Shown: positions 36,872 through 46,641, counted from the stretch's first letter. The stretch is DNA of 64,000 nt from Legionella sp. (GCA_030680075.1 JAUXWR010000131.1:310001-374000); one strand, 5' to 3'. Translations and numbers: made by a program. Notes: generated by a model from the letters alone, not told the origin.

Positions 36872-37766
36872 AGTCGTCCTTAAATTGTCGTGATTGCCGC
36901 CATGATAGCAGAAAAAGTGCCGAACACACGCAGGCGATAGCGAGCCACTCGAGCCTGTCAGGAATTTCACCAAAAACGATAAACCCCCACAGTAACCCCG
37001 TCAAGCTGACCACGCCTCCGGTCAAACTATAAAAAACCGGTCCCGCAAGGCGAATGAGTTTAAAAAAGAGAAAATAACCAATACTTGAGAGGACAATCTC
37101 TAATAACACAACCTGTTTTGCGGTCGTAAAGGGGGCGGTCAGGGGATAAAATGCGTGCTGTTGAATAATGAGCGGCATAAGCAATAAAGACGCAGCAATT
37201 AACATTCCACTGGCTGATTCCAAGGCATTCAAGGCCTTGGGTTGATACGCACTGATGTAAATAGAGCAAAGTGCAAAGGCAAGAGGGGTAATTAATGTAA
37301 GCATACTCCAGTAAGAGAGCAGTGTGTGCGTCGCCGGTGCAATAATCAGAATAATACCAACCATCCCTAATAAGATGGCAAGTACACGAAAGCTGTCAAA
37401 ACGCTCCTGATTGGTTAATAAGGCCAGTGGATAAACCAGGAGTGGTACTGTATTCACTAAAACAGCTAAAAGACCTGCTGGAATGTGGCTTGCAATAAAA
37501 TACATATTGGTATTAGGGATGGCAATTCCCAAAAGCCCACAGGTGAAGTAATAAGGCCAATAAGCTCGTTTAAAAATAGCAGTTTTACCACTTATCAAAC
37601 AAAAGAGCGTCAGTAAAAAAGCAGGACCTGCAGATTGCCAAAAGGAGTAGCCTAAGGGTGGCACATCATGGGTCATGGCATATTTGGCAAGCGTATAACC
37701 AGACCCCCAGATAAACCCAAGCAAAAGAAGCAGCAAAAGTGATAATCCGGTTCGCTTTTGATTCAT
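36834..37766 (-). CDS. EamA/DMT superfamily transporter
   Basis: About 310 residues with ten predicted hydrophobic segments and two EamA repeats. The first begins LLLLLGFIWGSGYTLAKYAM and the second LITPLAFALCSIYIS. Such carriers export amino acids or other small metabolites across the inner membrane. ATG 37766 has agagg 8 nt upstream; an in-frame ATG at 37790 lacks this. First gene of the operon with the 92-residue protein and the rhodanese. Confidence 0.88.
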   Translation of the reverse strand: MNQKRTGLSLLLLLLLGFIWGSGYTLAKYAMTHDVPPLGYSFWQSAGPAFLLTLFCLISGKTAIFKRAYWPYYFTCGLLGIAIPNTNMYFIASHIPAGLLAVLVNTVPLLVYPLALLTNQERFDSFRVLAILLGMVGIILIIAPATHTLLSYWSMLTLITPLAFALCSIYISAYQPKALNALESASGMLIAASLLLMPLIIQQHAFYPLTAPFTTAKQVVLLEIVLSSIGYFLFFKLIRLAGPVFYSLTGGVVSLTGLLWGFIVFGEIPDRLEWLAIACVCSALFLLSWRQSRQFKDDYESNRGSIQLPN

Positions 37767-37924
37767 GAGTAATGCCTCTTTAAAATTCATTCATGTTGAA
37801 AAACCTGTTTCCTGCGTGGCAACAAGATATCCGTTGCATCTGCCTCTATGGCAGGATAGTCTTAGTTATTTTATTAAATTTATCGCCAGTAATCTTATAC
37901 TCCGAAATTTAAGCGAGAGAAAGT

Positions 37925-39220
37925 ATGCAAGAGTACGATATTCCAGTACCAAATTTAACAACAGCGCATTCAGGGCCTTTATATCATGTAGAAAAGGTGC
38001 TTTTAAACCATGTATCGACCATTGAATCCTGGTTCAGGCAGAAATGGCAAGATACGCCACCGCCGCTTACCTCATCCGTTGATCTTCGTCACGCAGGTTT
38101 TAAACTATCGCCAGTTGATACTAACCTGTTTCCGGCAGGGTTTAATAACCTTAATCCAGATTTTTTACCCTTATGCGTGCAGGCGGCTCAATCTGTTTTG
38201 GTTGATTTTTTGCCAACCTGCCGGAATATTCTGTTATTACCGGAAAGCCATACTCGCAATCGTTTTTATAGCCAAAGTTTAAGTGTATTGCGGGATATTT
38301 TTGTTAAAGCAGGTTTTGTGGTGCGGATTGGAAGCCTTGATCCCGAAGTTACCTCACCTCAAGAAATGACGACTGATACCGGGGAGGTTTTATTAATTGA
38401 GCCCATTATTCGTCGCGATGATTTTATAGAGCTTGCTGATTTTCGTCCGTGTATGTTGCTTTTGAACAATGATTTATCAACAGGCGTTCCCCCTATTTTA
38501 GAAGGGATTAAGCAGCGAATCAGGCCTACCTCCAAATTAGGGTGGTCGTCACGTCTTAAATCAAGTCATTTTAATTTTTTTGAAGAAGTCGCTGTCGAAT
38601 TTGCAGAATTAATTGATCTTGATCCATGGTTGATAAATCCCTACTTCAGAGCGGTGGATAATATTGATTTCATGGCCCAGGAAGGGGTGGAAAATCTGGC
38701 CGTCAATGTTGAGCAGTTATTACAGCTGATTAAAGAAAAGTATACTGCCTATGGTATTGATGAGGCACCCTTCGTGGTCGTTAAAGCAGATAATGGGACT
38801 TATGGAATGAGTGTCATGATGGTGAATGATGCTGACGAACTAAGGCAGTTAAATCGCAAGCAGCGCACTAAAATGGCCGCGAGCAAAGGTAGCCAAAAGG
38901 TTAGCAAGGTCATTATTCAGGAAGGGGTTTATTCATTTGAAACCATGCCCGATGGCGCAGTTGCCGAACCTGTTGTTTACATGATAGGGCAATTTGTGGT
39001 GGGCGGGTTTTATAGGGTGCATCAGGGGCGCGGCAAAGATGAGAATTTAAACGCACCAGGCATGCATTTCGAACCATTGGCTTTTGCGCAGGCCTGTAAT
39101 ATGCCGCGGGGGGATTTAAAGCCGGTTGATTGCCCCAATCGTTTTTATGCCTATGGCGTAATCGCACGGCTCGCCGCCTTGGCTGCTGCACGAGAAATTG
39201 CACAAATCGGGGGCGAATAA
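37925..39220 (+). CDS. gshA: Glutamate-cysteine ligase, proteobacterial GshA (PF08886) type
   Basis: 431 residues of the GshA class first described in Acidithiobacillus, unrelated in length to E. coli GshA. Diagnostic blocks are PFVVVKADNGTYGMSVMMV, KVIIQEGVYSFE, AEPVVYMIG and GGFYRVHQGRGKDENLN. It makes gamma-glutamylcysteine, the first step to glutathione. It shares one base with gshB (TAATG), so the pathway is one unit. Confidence 0.94.
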   Translation: MQEYDIPVPNLTTAHSGPLYHVEKVLLNHVSTIESWFRQKWQDTPPPLTSSVDLRHAGFKLSPVDTNLFPAGFNNLNPDFLPLCVQAAQSVLVDFLPTCRNILLLPESHTRNRFYSQSLSVLRDIFVKAGFVVRIGSLDPEVTSPQEMTTDTGEVLLIEPIIRRDDFIELADFRPCMLLLNNDLSTGVPPILEGIKQRIRPTSKLGWSSRLKSSHFNFFEEVAVEFAELIDLDPWLINPYFRAVDNIDFMAQEGVENLAVNVEQLLQLIKEKYTAYGIDEAPFVVVKADNGTYGMSVMMVNDADELRQLNRKQRTKMAASKGSQKVSKVIIQEGVYSFETMPDGAVAEPVVYMIGQFVVGGFYRVHQGRGKDENLNAPGMHFEPLAFAQACNMPRGDLKPVDCPNRFYAYGVIARLAALAAAREIAQIGGE

Positions 39221-40161
39221 TGAAACTTGCTGTATTAATGGATCCATTGCATCTCTTAAAACCCTATAAAGATTCAACGGTCGGGATGTTAAAGAGCGCC
39301 CAAAAGCGCGGCTGGTCTTGTTTTTATTTCACGCCGCTTGATATCGCTTGTCGTGATGGACATGCTTATGCCAATGTGTCATCGATAATTATTGGTGATG
39401 TAAACTCGACGGATTGGGCTAAGGTAACGCCTACAGGGGAGGAGCCATTAAGTGCGTTTGATATTATTTTAATGCGCAAAGACCCGCCTTTTGATCTGGA
39501 ATATATTTATGCGACTTATGCGCTCGAATTAGCTGAGCGCGACGGTGTTTTGGTGGCTAATAAACCTCAAAGCCTTCGTGATGCCAATGAGAAATTTTTT
39601 ACCCTTAATTTTCCTCAGTGTTGCCCTCCAACATTAGTGACGAAAGATAAAGCTCGATTACGGGCTTTTTGGGATGAACATCGCAATGTTATTTTTAAGC
39701 CACTGGAAGGCATGGGAGGAAGTGCTGTTTTTCACGTGACAGAAGATGCGCGTAATTTATCGGTAATTCTCGAAGTGTTAACCAGGCACCAAACCGTCAC
39801 TATTATTGCGCAGCAGTATATTCCAGAAATACAAAGCGCTGGTGATAAGCGAATTTTGTTAATTAATGGCGAGCCTGTGCCTTATGCCTTGGCGCGTATC
39901 CCGGCGCGTGGAGAATTACGGGGTAATCTTGCGGCAGGAGCGCAAGGTAAAGTGGTCAGCATTACAGACCGTGATCGCTGGATTTGCCGAGAGATTGCTC
40001 CGACTTTACAAGCAAAGGGGCTTTATTTTGTAGGCATTGATGTTATTGGTGAATACCTGACAGAGATTAATGTGACAAGCCCTACCTGTGCTATCGAAAT
40101 AGAGCAGGAAACGGGGGTGGATATTTTAGGTGACTATCTTGATTTCCTTAAGGGTTCCTGA
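39220..40161 (+). CDS. gshB: Glutathione synthase
   Basis: 313 residues with the ATP-grasp GSH synthase pattern: MKLAVLMDPLHLLKPYKDST, IILMRKDPPFDLEYIYATY, IFKPLEGMGGSAVFHV, GDKRILLINGEPVPYALAR and INVTSPTCAIEIEQETG. ATG 39220 begins the family N-terminus. It adds glycine to gamma-glutamylcysteine. An R3 repeat array begins within bases of its stop codon. Confidence 0.97.
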   Translation: MKLAVLMDPLHLLKPYKDSTVGMLKSAQKRGWSCFYFTPLDIACRDGHAYANVSSIIIGDVNSTDWAKVTPTGEEPLSAFDIILMRKDPPFDLEYIYATYALELAERDGVLVANKPQSLRDANEKFFTLNFPQCCPPTLVTKDKARLRAFWDEHRNVIFKPLEGMGGSAVFHVTEDARNLSVILEVLTRHQTVTIIAQQYIPEIQSAGDKRILLINGEPVPYALARIPARGELRGNLAAGAQGKVVSITDRDRWICREIAPTLQAKGLYFVGIDVIGEYLTEINVTSPTCAIEIEQETGVDILGDYLDFLKGS

Positions 40162-40660
40162 CGCTGGTGGGCACGTCGCTTGCGCGTCTTTGCCCACCCT
40201 ACGGTTCGGTCGTAAATCACCGGTAAAGTCGCTCGCGAAATCGGGTAGGGTGGGTAAAGGAGCGAGAGCGACATGCCCACCAAGTTCAAAGCTGGTTCCT
40301 CGCTGGTGGGCACGTCGCTGCGCGTCTTTGCCCACCCTACGGCTCAGTTGTAAACGCACCGGTAAAGGCCAATTGTCGCCAGCCGGGTAGGGTGGGTAAA
40401 GGAGCGAGAGCGACCTGCCCACCAGGTTCAAAGCTGGTTCCTCGTTGGTGGGCACGTCGATTGCGCGTCTTTGCCCACCCTACGGTTCGGTCGTAAACGC
40501 ACCGGTAAAGACCAAGCCGGGTAGGGTGGGTAAAGGAGCGAGAGCGACGTGCCCACCAGGTTCAATGCTGGTTCCTCGTTGGTGGGCACGTCGATTGCGC
40601 GTCTTTGCCCACCCTACGGTTCAGTTGTAAACGCACCGGTAAAGGCCAATTGTCGCCAGG
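40161..40660. repeat. R3 tandem palindromic repeat array
   Basis: Four units begin at 40166, 40305, 40447 and 40581 (spacing 139, 142 and 134 bp), each opening ggtgggcacgtcg. A unit holds gcgcgtctttgcccaccc, tacggttc, a ~35-bp segment aaacgcaccggtaaaggcc..., then gggtagggtgggtaaagg and agcgacgtgcccaccag, so each forms a large hairpin. The middle segment equals the 3' end of trmL, whose stop lies inside the fourth unit. No gene is supported in 40162-40613; frames through it only read repeats. Confidence 0.88.
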
Positions 40661-41081
40661 CTTCAAAGAGAATAATCGCCACCGCATTGGATAAATTAAG
40701 GCTCCGGCTGTTGGGCCCCATAGGTATACGAATCGCGTGGTAAAGCTCGCGAAGCTCGAGAGGTAAGCCACGTGTTTCAGGGCCAAAGAGCAACATATCT
40801 TCATCCTGATAACTAACGTCGTGATAGCCCTGGGTTGTTTTTGTGGTGCAGGCAAAAATACGCCGATTCTGGTTTTGCTCGATAAACGCCTGCTCATCAG
40901 GGTAGTGAATTACATTAGCCCATTCATGATAATCAAGCCCCGCACGCCTCATGCGTTTATCGTCCAGCTCAAAACCCAAAGGGTGAATGAGATGCAACTG
41001 TGCGCCAGAATTAGCGCATAAGCGAATGATATTCCCCGTATTCGGCGGAATTTCAGGTTGATACAACGCAATATGTAACAT
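40614..41081 (-). CDS. trmL: tRNA (cytidine/uridine-34 2'-O)-methyltransferase TrmL
   Basis: 155 residues, SPOUT fold. IALYQPEIPPNTGNIIRLCAN at the N-terminus, LLFGPETRGLP and IPMGPNSRSLNLSNAVAIILFEAWRQ form the knotted SAM site. It methylates the wobble base of certain leucine tRNAs. The last ~15 residues are encoded by DNA that is repeated in the R3 array downstream. Confidence 0.95.
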   Translation of the reverse strand: MLHIALYQPEIPPNTGNIIRLCANSGAQLHLIHPLGFELDDKRMRRAGLDYHEWANVIHYPDEQAFIEQNQNRRIFACTTKTTQGYHDVSYQDEDMLLFGPETRGLPLELRELYHAIRIPMGPNSRSLNLSNAVAIILFEAWRQLAFTGAFTTEP

Positions 41082-41092
41082 ACAACACCTGG

Positions 41093-41875
41093 TTAAGCGG
41101 GTTTTTTAATAGATTCAGGCACTTCATCAATATAGTCGTTGGCGTCTTCGCCCTCATCGTCTACATACATTGAATCAGACGCAGAAGCATTGCCGGATTG
41201 CTCTTGACCTGTTATCAAATAAGTCCGATGCTGAAGATAGGCATCCCGGATAAACGTATATTGATCCAACGCTTCAGCTAAAAATTTGTCATTTTCCAGA
41301 AATTGCGATCGTAGATCAATATAGCGAAGTACGATTAAACTATTTAATACCGCATCATTCCTTATATAAGGGTATGGAGTCAGGAAGGTATACTCGAAAA
41401 GCATTCCCATGCCGTCTCGGATAGTACTTGGGCCTAAAAACGGAATCACGATATAAGGTGATTTTTTATCGCCCCACTTGGCAAATGTCACCCCTAAATC
41501 ATTTGGATGAAGCGGCAAATTATAATTGGTGGCGACATCTAACAAACCGCCAAGCCCTATGGTTGAATTAACAACAAATCGTCCGGCATCATCGGACGCA
41601 TGTCGCCACTCTGCCTGCAGAAGATCATTAGCGACAGTCGGGATGAGATAAATATTGTTATAAAAATTATTAACGCTTGCTCTGACGCCGGCTGGTATTA
41701 TTGCTTTGTAAAGCCTGGCCGGGGGTTTAAGCATTGTCGCGTCTAATGCCATATTAAACTTGTGGATTTTTCGATTTACTGATTCATAAGGGTCATCGGG
41801 ATTAGGGCCTTTATGCATGCAACTAACAAGCAAGACCGCACTTGCGACGGTTGTCAGGGTGGCAATTAAACGCAT
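41093..41875 (-). CDS. mlaA: MlaA (VacJ) family outer-membrane lipoprotein
   Basis: 260 residues. The lipobox is LLVSC near residue 19. The core DPYESVNRKIHKFN, then GVTFAKWG and SPYIVIPFLGPSTIRDG, is characteristic of MlaA, which removes misplaced phospholipid from the outer leaflet. An acidic C-terminal tail (DDEGEDANDYIDEVPE) follows the domain. The mlaBCDEF genes are not in the window. Confidence 0.95.
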   Translation of the reverse strand: MRLIATLTTVASAVLLVSCMHKGPNPDDPYESVNRKIHKFNMALDATMLKPPARLYKAIIPAGVRASVNNFYNNIYLIPTVANDLLQAEWRHASDDAGRFVVNSTIGLGGLLDVATNYNLPLHPNDLGVTFAKWGDKKSPYIVIPFLGPSTIRDGMGMLFEYTFLTPYPYIRNDAVLNSLIVLRYIDLRSQFLENDKFLAEALDQYTFIRDAYLQHRTYLITGQEQSGNASASDSMYVDDEGEDANDYIDEVPESIKKPA

Positions 41876-41961
41876 GATAATTCTTACTTTAATGGCAAAA
41901 AATGATGGTACACCACTTTAAGAAACTTGCAAACTGCTAAAAGGAAACGATCGCAAGCCGC

Positions 41962-42921
41962 TTAGCAAGCATCAAGCCCCTGCCGGGAAATCTCTTTAGC
42001 CGTTGCAATCACCGCATCAATAATTCCAGCCTCCTCATCAGAATGGCCTGCATCCCTGACAATGCTCAAATTTGATGCGGGTAAAACTTGGTGCAACTCC
42101 CAGGCACCCTCTAGAGGACAGACTATGTCATAGCGGCCATGAATAAGATAAGTGGCGATGTGTTGTATTTTGTGAGCATTGGCCAATACCTGATTATCGG
42201 TAATAAAAAAATGGTTGTTAATATAATGAGATTCGAGCGTTGCGAGCGCTAAAGAAAAATGAGGGTCTTGATGCTCATCAATGACATTGAGGTGTGATTG
42301 CAGGCTTCGACATCGCGCTTGCCAAAGCCCCCAGTTTTTAGCCGCTGACATTCTTGCTAACTCATTGTCCCCTTGCAGGCAACTTTCGTAATATTTTGTA
42401 ATGTGCAAGCGTTTGTCAGCAGGAACTATACTAATAAATTCTTCCCAGTAATCTGGATAAAAAAGATTAGTCCCGTGTTGATAAATCCAGTCTATGTCCT
42501 TTTGTCTGCCTAAAAATATGCGATACAATAATAAATTACAGACGTAATGCGGATGCTGTTCTGCATAGAGCAACGCTAATAAAGCGCCCCAGCCGCCACC
42601 AAACAGCGTTATTTTTTTTAAGCCAAGGTAATCCCTAATCGATTCAATATCGTCAAGCAATAATCCGGTATTATTTTCGCGAATTTCAACAAAAGGTGTA
42701 GAACGCCCGGAACCTCGCTGATCAAAATTGATAATACGCCAGATTTGCGGGTCAAAAAAACGTCGCAAATCGGTATTACCCCCTGCACCCGGACCTGAAT
42801 GCAGAACAATCACCGGCATGCCCTCGGGATTACCCGTTTCTTCAACATAAAGTTTATGCAGCTTACCTACAGGTAGCTCATGGCACTGGTATGGTTTGAT
42901 AACAGGGTATAAAGGATGCAT
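41962..42921 (-). CDS. Proline iminopeptidase homologue lacking the nucleophile serine
   Basis: 319 residues, alpha/beta hydrolase of the S33 family, colinear with Pip: LHSGPGAGGNTDLRRFFDP, INFDQRGSGRS, catalytic Asp in HGRYDIVCP and His in DAGHSDEE. The nucleophile elbow, normally GGSWG, reads GGGWG (residues 108-112; codons ggt ggc ggc tgg ggc), and the oxyanion HGGPG is HSGPG. Without Ser110 classic peptidase activity is not expected. It could be a decayed enzyme, a binding protein or one with changed chemistry. The reading frame is intact. Confidence 0.85.
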   Translation of the reverse strand: MHPLYPVIKPYQCHELPVGKLHKLYVEETGNPEGMPVIVLHSGPGAGGNTDLRRFFDPQIWRIINFDQRGSGRSTPFVEIRENNTGLLLDDIESIRDYLGLKKITLFGGGWGALLALLYAEQHPHYVCNLLLYRIFLGRQKDIDWIYQHGTNLFYPDYWEEFISIVPADKRLHITKYYESCLQGDNELARMSAAKNWGLWQARCRSLQSHLNVIDEHQDPHFSLALATLESHYINNHFFITDNQVLANAHKIQHIATYLIHGRYDIVCPLEGAWELHQVLPASNLSIVRDAGHSDEEAGIIDAVIATAKEISRQGLDAC

Positions 42922-43121
42922 AAACTACCTCGGCTACTTTTAATACTTATCTTATACCAGCTCCGCATTATTGCCAAAAATTTTGATGCCAATAGCGTAA
43001 ATATCTTTTTTATGATTCAGAACGACCATCAACGCGACAATTTAGTGAAATATTCCGGGCTTTGCTTTACCCGCTAAAATGAAGATAATACCTCACTATT
43101 TTTTTGCAGAGGTTAACAGGC

Positions 43122-45296
43122 ATGACATCAATCATTGATGGATTAAATGAAAAGCAATGTGAGGCGGTGACCGCACCTCTGGGCAATACACTGGTATTAG
43201 CCGGAGCCGGTAGCGGGAAAACTCGCGTATTGGTGAGTCGCATAGCCTGGTTAATTGAGCAACAGCATATGTCGCCGCAAGCGATTTTAGCGGTAACCTT
43301 TACCAATAAAGCCGCGGGCGAAATGAAAACGCGTCTTAACGCGCTTCTGGATATCCCTTTAGTCGGCTTATGGGTAGGGACTTTCCATGGTCTTTGTCAC
43401 CGATTATTACGTCGGCATTACCGCGAGGCAAGGCTCCCTGAGCAATTTCATATTTTGGACAGTGAAGATCAGGCACGGGTTGTCAAACGTGTTATTGCAA
43501 CACTAAACCTTGACGCTGAGCAATGGCCATTCAAGCAGGCACAAGCCTTTATCAATGGAAAAAAAGATGAAGGTTTAAGACCGCAACATATTAATGTTAT
43601 GCACTATGGCCCTACTCGTACCCTGGTGAGCATTTATCAAGCCTACGAACAGGCCTGCCATACGGCAGGTGTTATTGATTTTGCAGAGTTATTACTGCGT
43701 GCCCACGAATTGTTACGTGATAATCCTGAAATTTTGGCGCACTATCGTCAGCGTTTTCAAGCCATTCTCGTGGATGAGTTTCAAGATACCAATACGATTC
43801 AATATGCCTGGATTCGGTTACTGGCAGGCGGGGGTGCGGCGGTAATGGCCGTTGGCGATGATGATCAGTCTATCTATGGCTGGCGAGGCGCTAAAGTTGA
43901 AAATATCCAGCAATTTTCTCATGATTTTTCTACTACCCAAATTATTCGCCTGGAGCAAAATTATCGCTCGACCGCGACTATTCTTGATGCGGCCAACGCC
44001 TTAATTACCCAGAATGAATCGCGTATGGGGAAGGAGCTTTGGACAGCGGGCGGTGCTGGCGATAAGATTGTTGTGTATAGCGCTTTTAACGAATTGGACG
44101 AGGCGCGGTTTGTTGGCGAACGTATTGCTCTATACATTAGCCAAGGGCATAGCACTGATGAGATAGCTATTTTATACCGCTCTAATGCTCAATCGCGGGT
44201 ATTGGAGGAGGCCTTGTTGCGCCGGGGCATTGCATACCGTATTCATGGCGGCGTTCGCTTTTTTGAGCGGGCAGAAATTAAAGACGCATTAGCGTATTTG
44301 CGATTATTGGCCAACCCTCATGACGACACCGCATTTGAGCGAGTATTTAATTTTCCCACACGTGGAATTGGTGAAAAAACGCACGAGGAAATGCGCGCGC
44401 TTGCCAAAGAAGAAGAGTGCTCTTTGTGGAAGGCATCAGAGCTACTCTTGCAACGCGATATGCTCTCACAGCGAGCGGCCTCATCGTTAGCAAAATTTAT
44501 AAGTCTGATTAACAATTTACAAGAAAAAACAGCATTACTCGAATTGGATGAGCAAATTAGCGAAGTGATTAATTTAAGTGGTCTTTATGATCATTTTTCG
44601 AAAATTAAAAGCGATAAATCAGAATCTCGTCTTGATAATTTACAAGAGCTGATTAATGCCGCCAAACAATTTCGTTATGAACAGGATGCAGACCAGGAGT
44701 TGCCCTTATTGGTGGCTTTTTTATCGCATGCATCATTGGAAGCAGGCGATATGCAAGCAGATGAGCATGAGCGTTATGTACACTTGATGACATTGCATGC
44801 AGCGAAGGGGTTGGAGTTTCCGCTGGTATTTCTGGTAGGCCTTGAGGAAGGTGTATTTCCCGGGAAGCAATCAGTGGAGGAGCCAGGGCGTTTGGAGGAG
44901 GAGCGGCGTTTGTGTTACGTAGGGTTGACCCGTGCTAAGGAAAAACTGATTTTATCGTACGCGGAAGTAAGACGCCTGTATGGTCGAGAGGAATACCATC
45001 GACCCTCGCGTTTTCTGCGTGAGTTACCCAAGGAGTTACTTGATGAAATTCGGGTAAATACGCAGTTTAAATCGCCTGCAACCAAAGAGTATGTTCCAGC
45101 GGTTGCTGCCAAAGAGGCGGGTTTGAGACTTGGACAAAATGTTTCTCATGCGAAATTTGGTCAAGGCGTGGTACTTGCTGTAGAAGGCAGTGGAGCGCAT
45201 ACGCGAGTGCAGGTGAAGTTTGCGACAGAGGGATCCAAGTGGTTAGTACTGGCTTACGCAAACCTCACCTTACTTGAGGATTGCGCGCCATTTTAG
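43122..45296 (+). CDS. uvrD: DNA helicase II UvrD
   Basis: About 724 residues of superfamily 1A. Helicase motifs in order: AGAGSGKTRVL, TFTNKAAGEM, VDEFQDTN, VGDDDQSIYGWRGA, EQNYRST, LMTLHAAKGLEFPLVFLVG and YVGLTRAKEKL, with a C-terminal Tudor-like segment (HAKFGQGVVLAVEG). It acts in nucleotide-excision and mismatch repair. ATG 43122 has agagg 8 nt before it. The last codons (APF stop) lie in sequence repeated by the R4 array. Confidence 0.97.
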   Translation: MTSIIDGLNEKQCEAVTAPLGNTLVLAGAGSGKTRVLVSRIAWLIEQQHMSPQAILAVTFTNKAAGEMKTRLNALLDIPLVGLWVGTFHGLCHRLLRRHYREARLPEQFHILDSEDQARVVKRVIATLNLDAEQWPFKQAQAFINGKKDEGLRPQHINVMHYGPTRTLVSIYQAYEQACHTAGVIDFAELLLRAHELLRDNPEILAHYRQRFQAILVDEFQDTNTIQYAWIRLLAGGGAAVMAVGDDDQSIYGWRGAKVENIQQFSHDFSTTQIIRLEQNYRSTATILDAANALITQNESRMGKELWTAGGAGDKIVVYSAFNELDEARFVGERIALYISQGHSTDEIAILYRSNAQSRVLEEALLRRGIAYRIHGGVRFFERAEIKDALAYLRLLANPHDDTAFERVFNFPTRGIGEKTHEEMRALAKEEECSLWKASELLLQRDMLSQRAASSLAKFISLINNLQEKTALLELDEQISEVINLSGLYDHFSKIKSDKSESRLDNLQELINAAKQFRYEQDADQELPLLVAFLSHASLEAGDMQADEHERYVHLMTLHAAKGLEFPLVFLVGLEEGVFPGKQSVEEPGRLEEERRLCYVGLTRAKEKLILSYAEVRRLYGREEYHRPSRFLRELPKELLDEIRVNTQFKSPATKEYVPAVAAKEAGLRLGQNVSHAKFGQGVVLAVEGSGAHTRVQVKFATEGSKWLVLAYANLTLLEDCAPF

Positions 45297-45700
45297 ATAG
45301 AACGTAGTAGAGCATTTCCCGGATTACGCTAGCGCTAATCCGGGCTACAAATGGGTTACTTTAGGGAGCAAACACTTGACGCGTGAGCCCATCGTCTCGC
45401 GCATTTTAGATAGAGCGTAATAGAGCGTAGCCCGGATTAGCGTCAGCGTAATCCGGGAAATGCACTATGAAGGAACATCGAACCCGGATTACGCTAGCGC
45501 TAATCCGGGCTACAAATGGGTTACTTTAGGGAGCAAACACTTGACGCGTGAGCCCATCGTTTCGCGCCATTTTAGATGAGTGTATAAAAATCGTAGTACA
45601 ACGTAGCCCGGATTAGCGTCAGCGTAATCCGGGAAATGCACTATGAAGGAGCATCGAACCCGGATTACGCTAGCGCTAATCCGGGCTACAAATGGTGAAT
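45284..45700. repeat. R4 tandem palindromic repeat array (BIME-like)
   Basis: Five hairpins of 27 bp with core cccggattacgctagcgc or its reverse lie at 45318-45344, 45431-45457, 45483-45509, 45607-45633 and 45659-45685, alternating in orientation. They are linked by repeated segments such as tttagggagcaaacacttga and gcgtgagcccatcgt. The words gcgc(c)attttagat, which end uvrD at 45287-45299, recur near 45400 and 45564. No gene is supported between 45297 and 45840. Confidence 0.88.
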
Positions 45701-45840
45701 TTAGGGAGAAGACACTACGCGTGAGCCCATCGTCTTGAGACGCTGCCTTAAAAATAAAACGAAAAATCAGTTTGATGCTTGAATTTAACGTGAGTGGGTG
45801 CTACGGTTCGTGTGGCAAAATAAAACCTAGGGGAAAGCTC

Positions 45841-46617
45841 GTGAAATTTACAAGTTTATTAACAGCAAGTGCACTGGTTGCAACAATGGCTTCATCAGCA
45901 GTAATGGCTGAGAACAATAGCCTGTCACCATCACAAAAAACGGAAGTTCAAAAGATTATTCATGATTATCTCGTTAATAATCCCGAAGTATTAATAGAAG
46001 CATCACAAGCATTACAACAAAAACAACAGCAGTCCATGCAACAGCAAGCACAAGCAGCTATTACAGAAAACGCGCCGGAATTGTTTACCGATAAGTTGAC
46101 CGTTGTTGGTAATCCTAAAGGCAGTGTAACACTCGTCGAGTTCTTTGATTATCAGTGTATCCATTGCAAAAAAGTGGCACCTGTCATCAGTGAACTGGTA
46201 AAAGCCAACAGTAATTTACGCGTTGTTTATAAAGAGTTCCCCATTTTTGGTGCAAGCTCTGATCAAGCCTCGCGCGCAGCACTGGCCGCGGCAATGCAAA
46301 ACAAATACCTGGCTATGCATGAAGCCCTCATCAAAGAAGAAAAACGCCTTGATGATAAAATCATTAACAGTGCTGCTGAATCAATCGGCCTGGATATGGC
46401 AAAATTTAAAGCGGACATGACTAGCAAAACGGTTACTGATGCGCTGGATGCTAATCGTAAACTCGCTGAAAAACTGCATTTGATGGGAACGCCTGCTTTT
46501 ATTATCGCCTCCACACCAGATGGCACGTTTAATAAAAACTCTACCCCTGCGTTTATTCCAGGAGCGGCCAGCAAAGAGTCTTTACAAGAGCTGATTCAAA
46601 AAGCTGCTAAAAACTAG
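45841..46617 (+). CDS. DsbA family thiol oxidoreductase, Com1/DsbA2-like
   Basis: 258 residues from GTG 45841, which has aggggaaag upstream; the frame is open earlier but only this start gives a signal peptide (to SSAVMA). An N-terminal helical, Gln-rich dimerisation region (residues ~25-75) precedes the thioredoxin fold with active site CIHC (FFDYQCIHCKK) and cis-Pro in GTPAF. This is the layout of Coxiella Com1 and Legionella DsbA2, which both form and isomerise disulfides in the periplasm and assist Dot/Icm assembly. Confidence 0.9.
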   Translation: MKFTSLLTASALVATMASSAVMAENNSLSPSQKTEVQKIIHDYLVNNPEVLIEASQALQQKQQQSMQQQAQAAITENAPELFTDKLTVVGNPKGSVTLVEFFDYQCIHCKKVAPVISELVKANSNLRVVYKEFPIFGASSDQASRAALAAAMQNKYLAMHEALIKEEKRLDDKIINSAAESIGLDMAKFKADMTSKTVTDALDANRKLAEKLHLMGTPAFIIASTPDGTFNKNSTPAFIPGAASKESLQELIQKAAKN

Positions 46618-46641
46618 ACTTTCGCGGCACAGTTGTACTGC

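Noticed and set aside
40130..40743. Open frames of 60-110 codons running through the R3 array
   Set aside because: They read only repeat units, repeat the same peptides, and lack ribosome sites; they follow from the repeat period and base composition.
45297..45840. A CRISPR array in the R4 region, suggested by regularly repeated palindromes
   Set aside because: The spacers are themselves repeated and the hairpins alternate in orientation; no cas genes are nearby. It is a BIME-like array.
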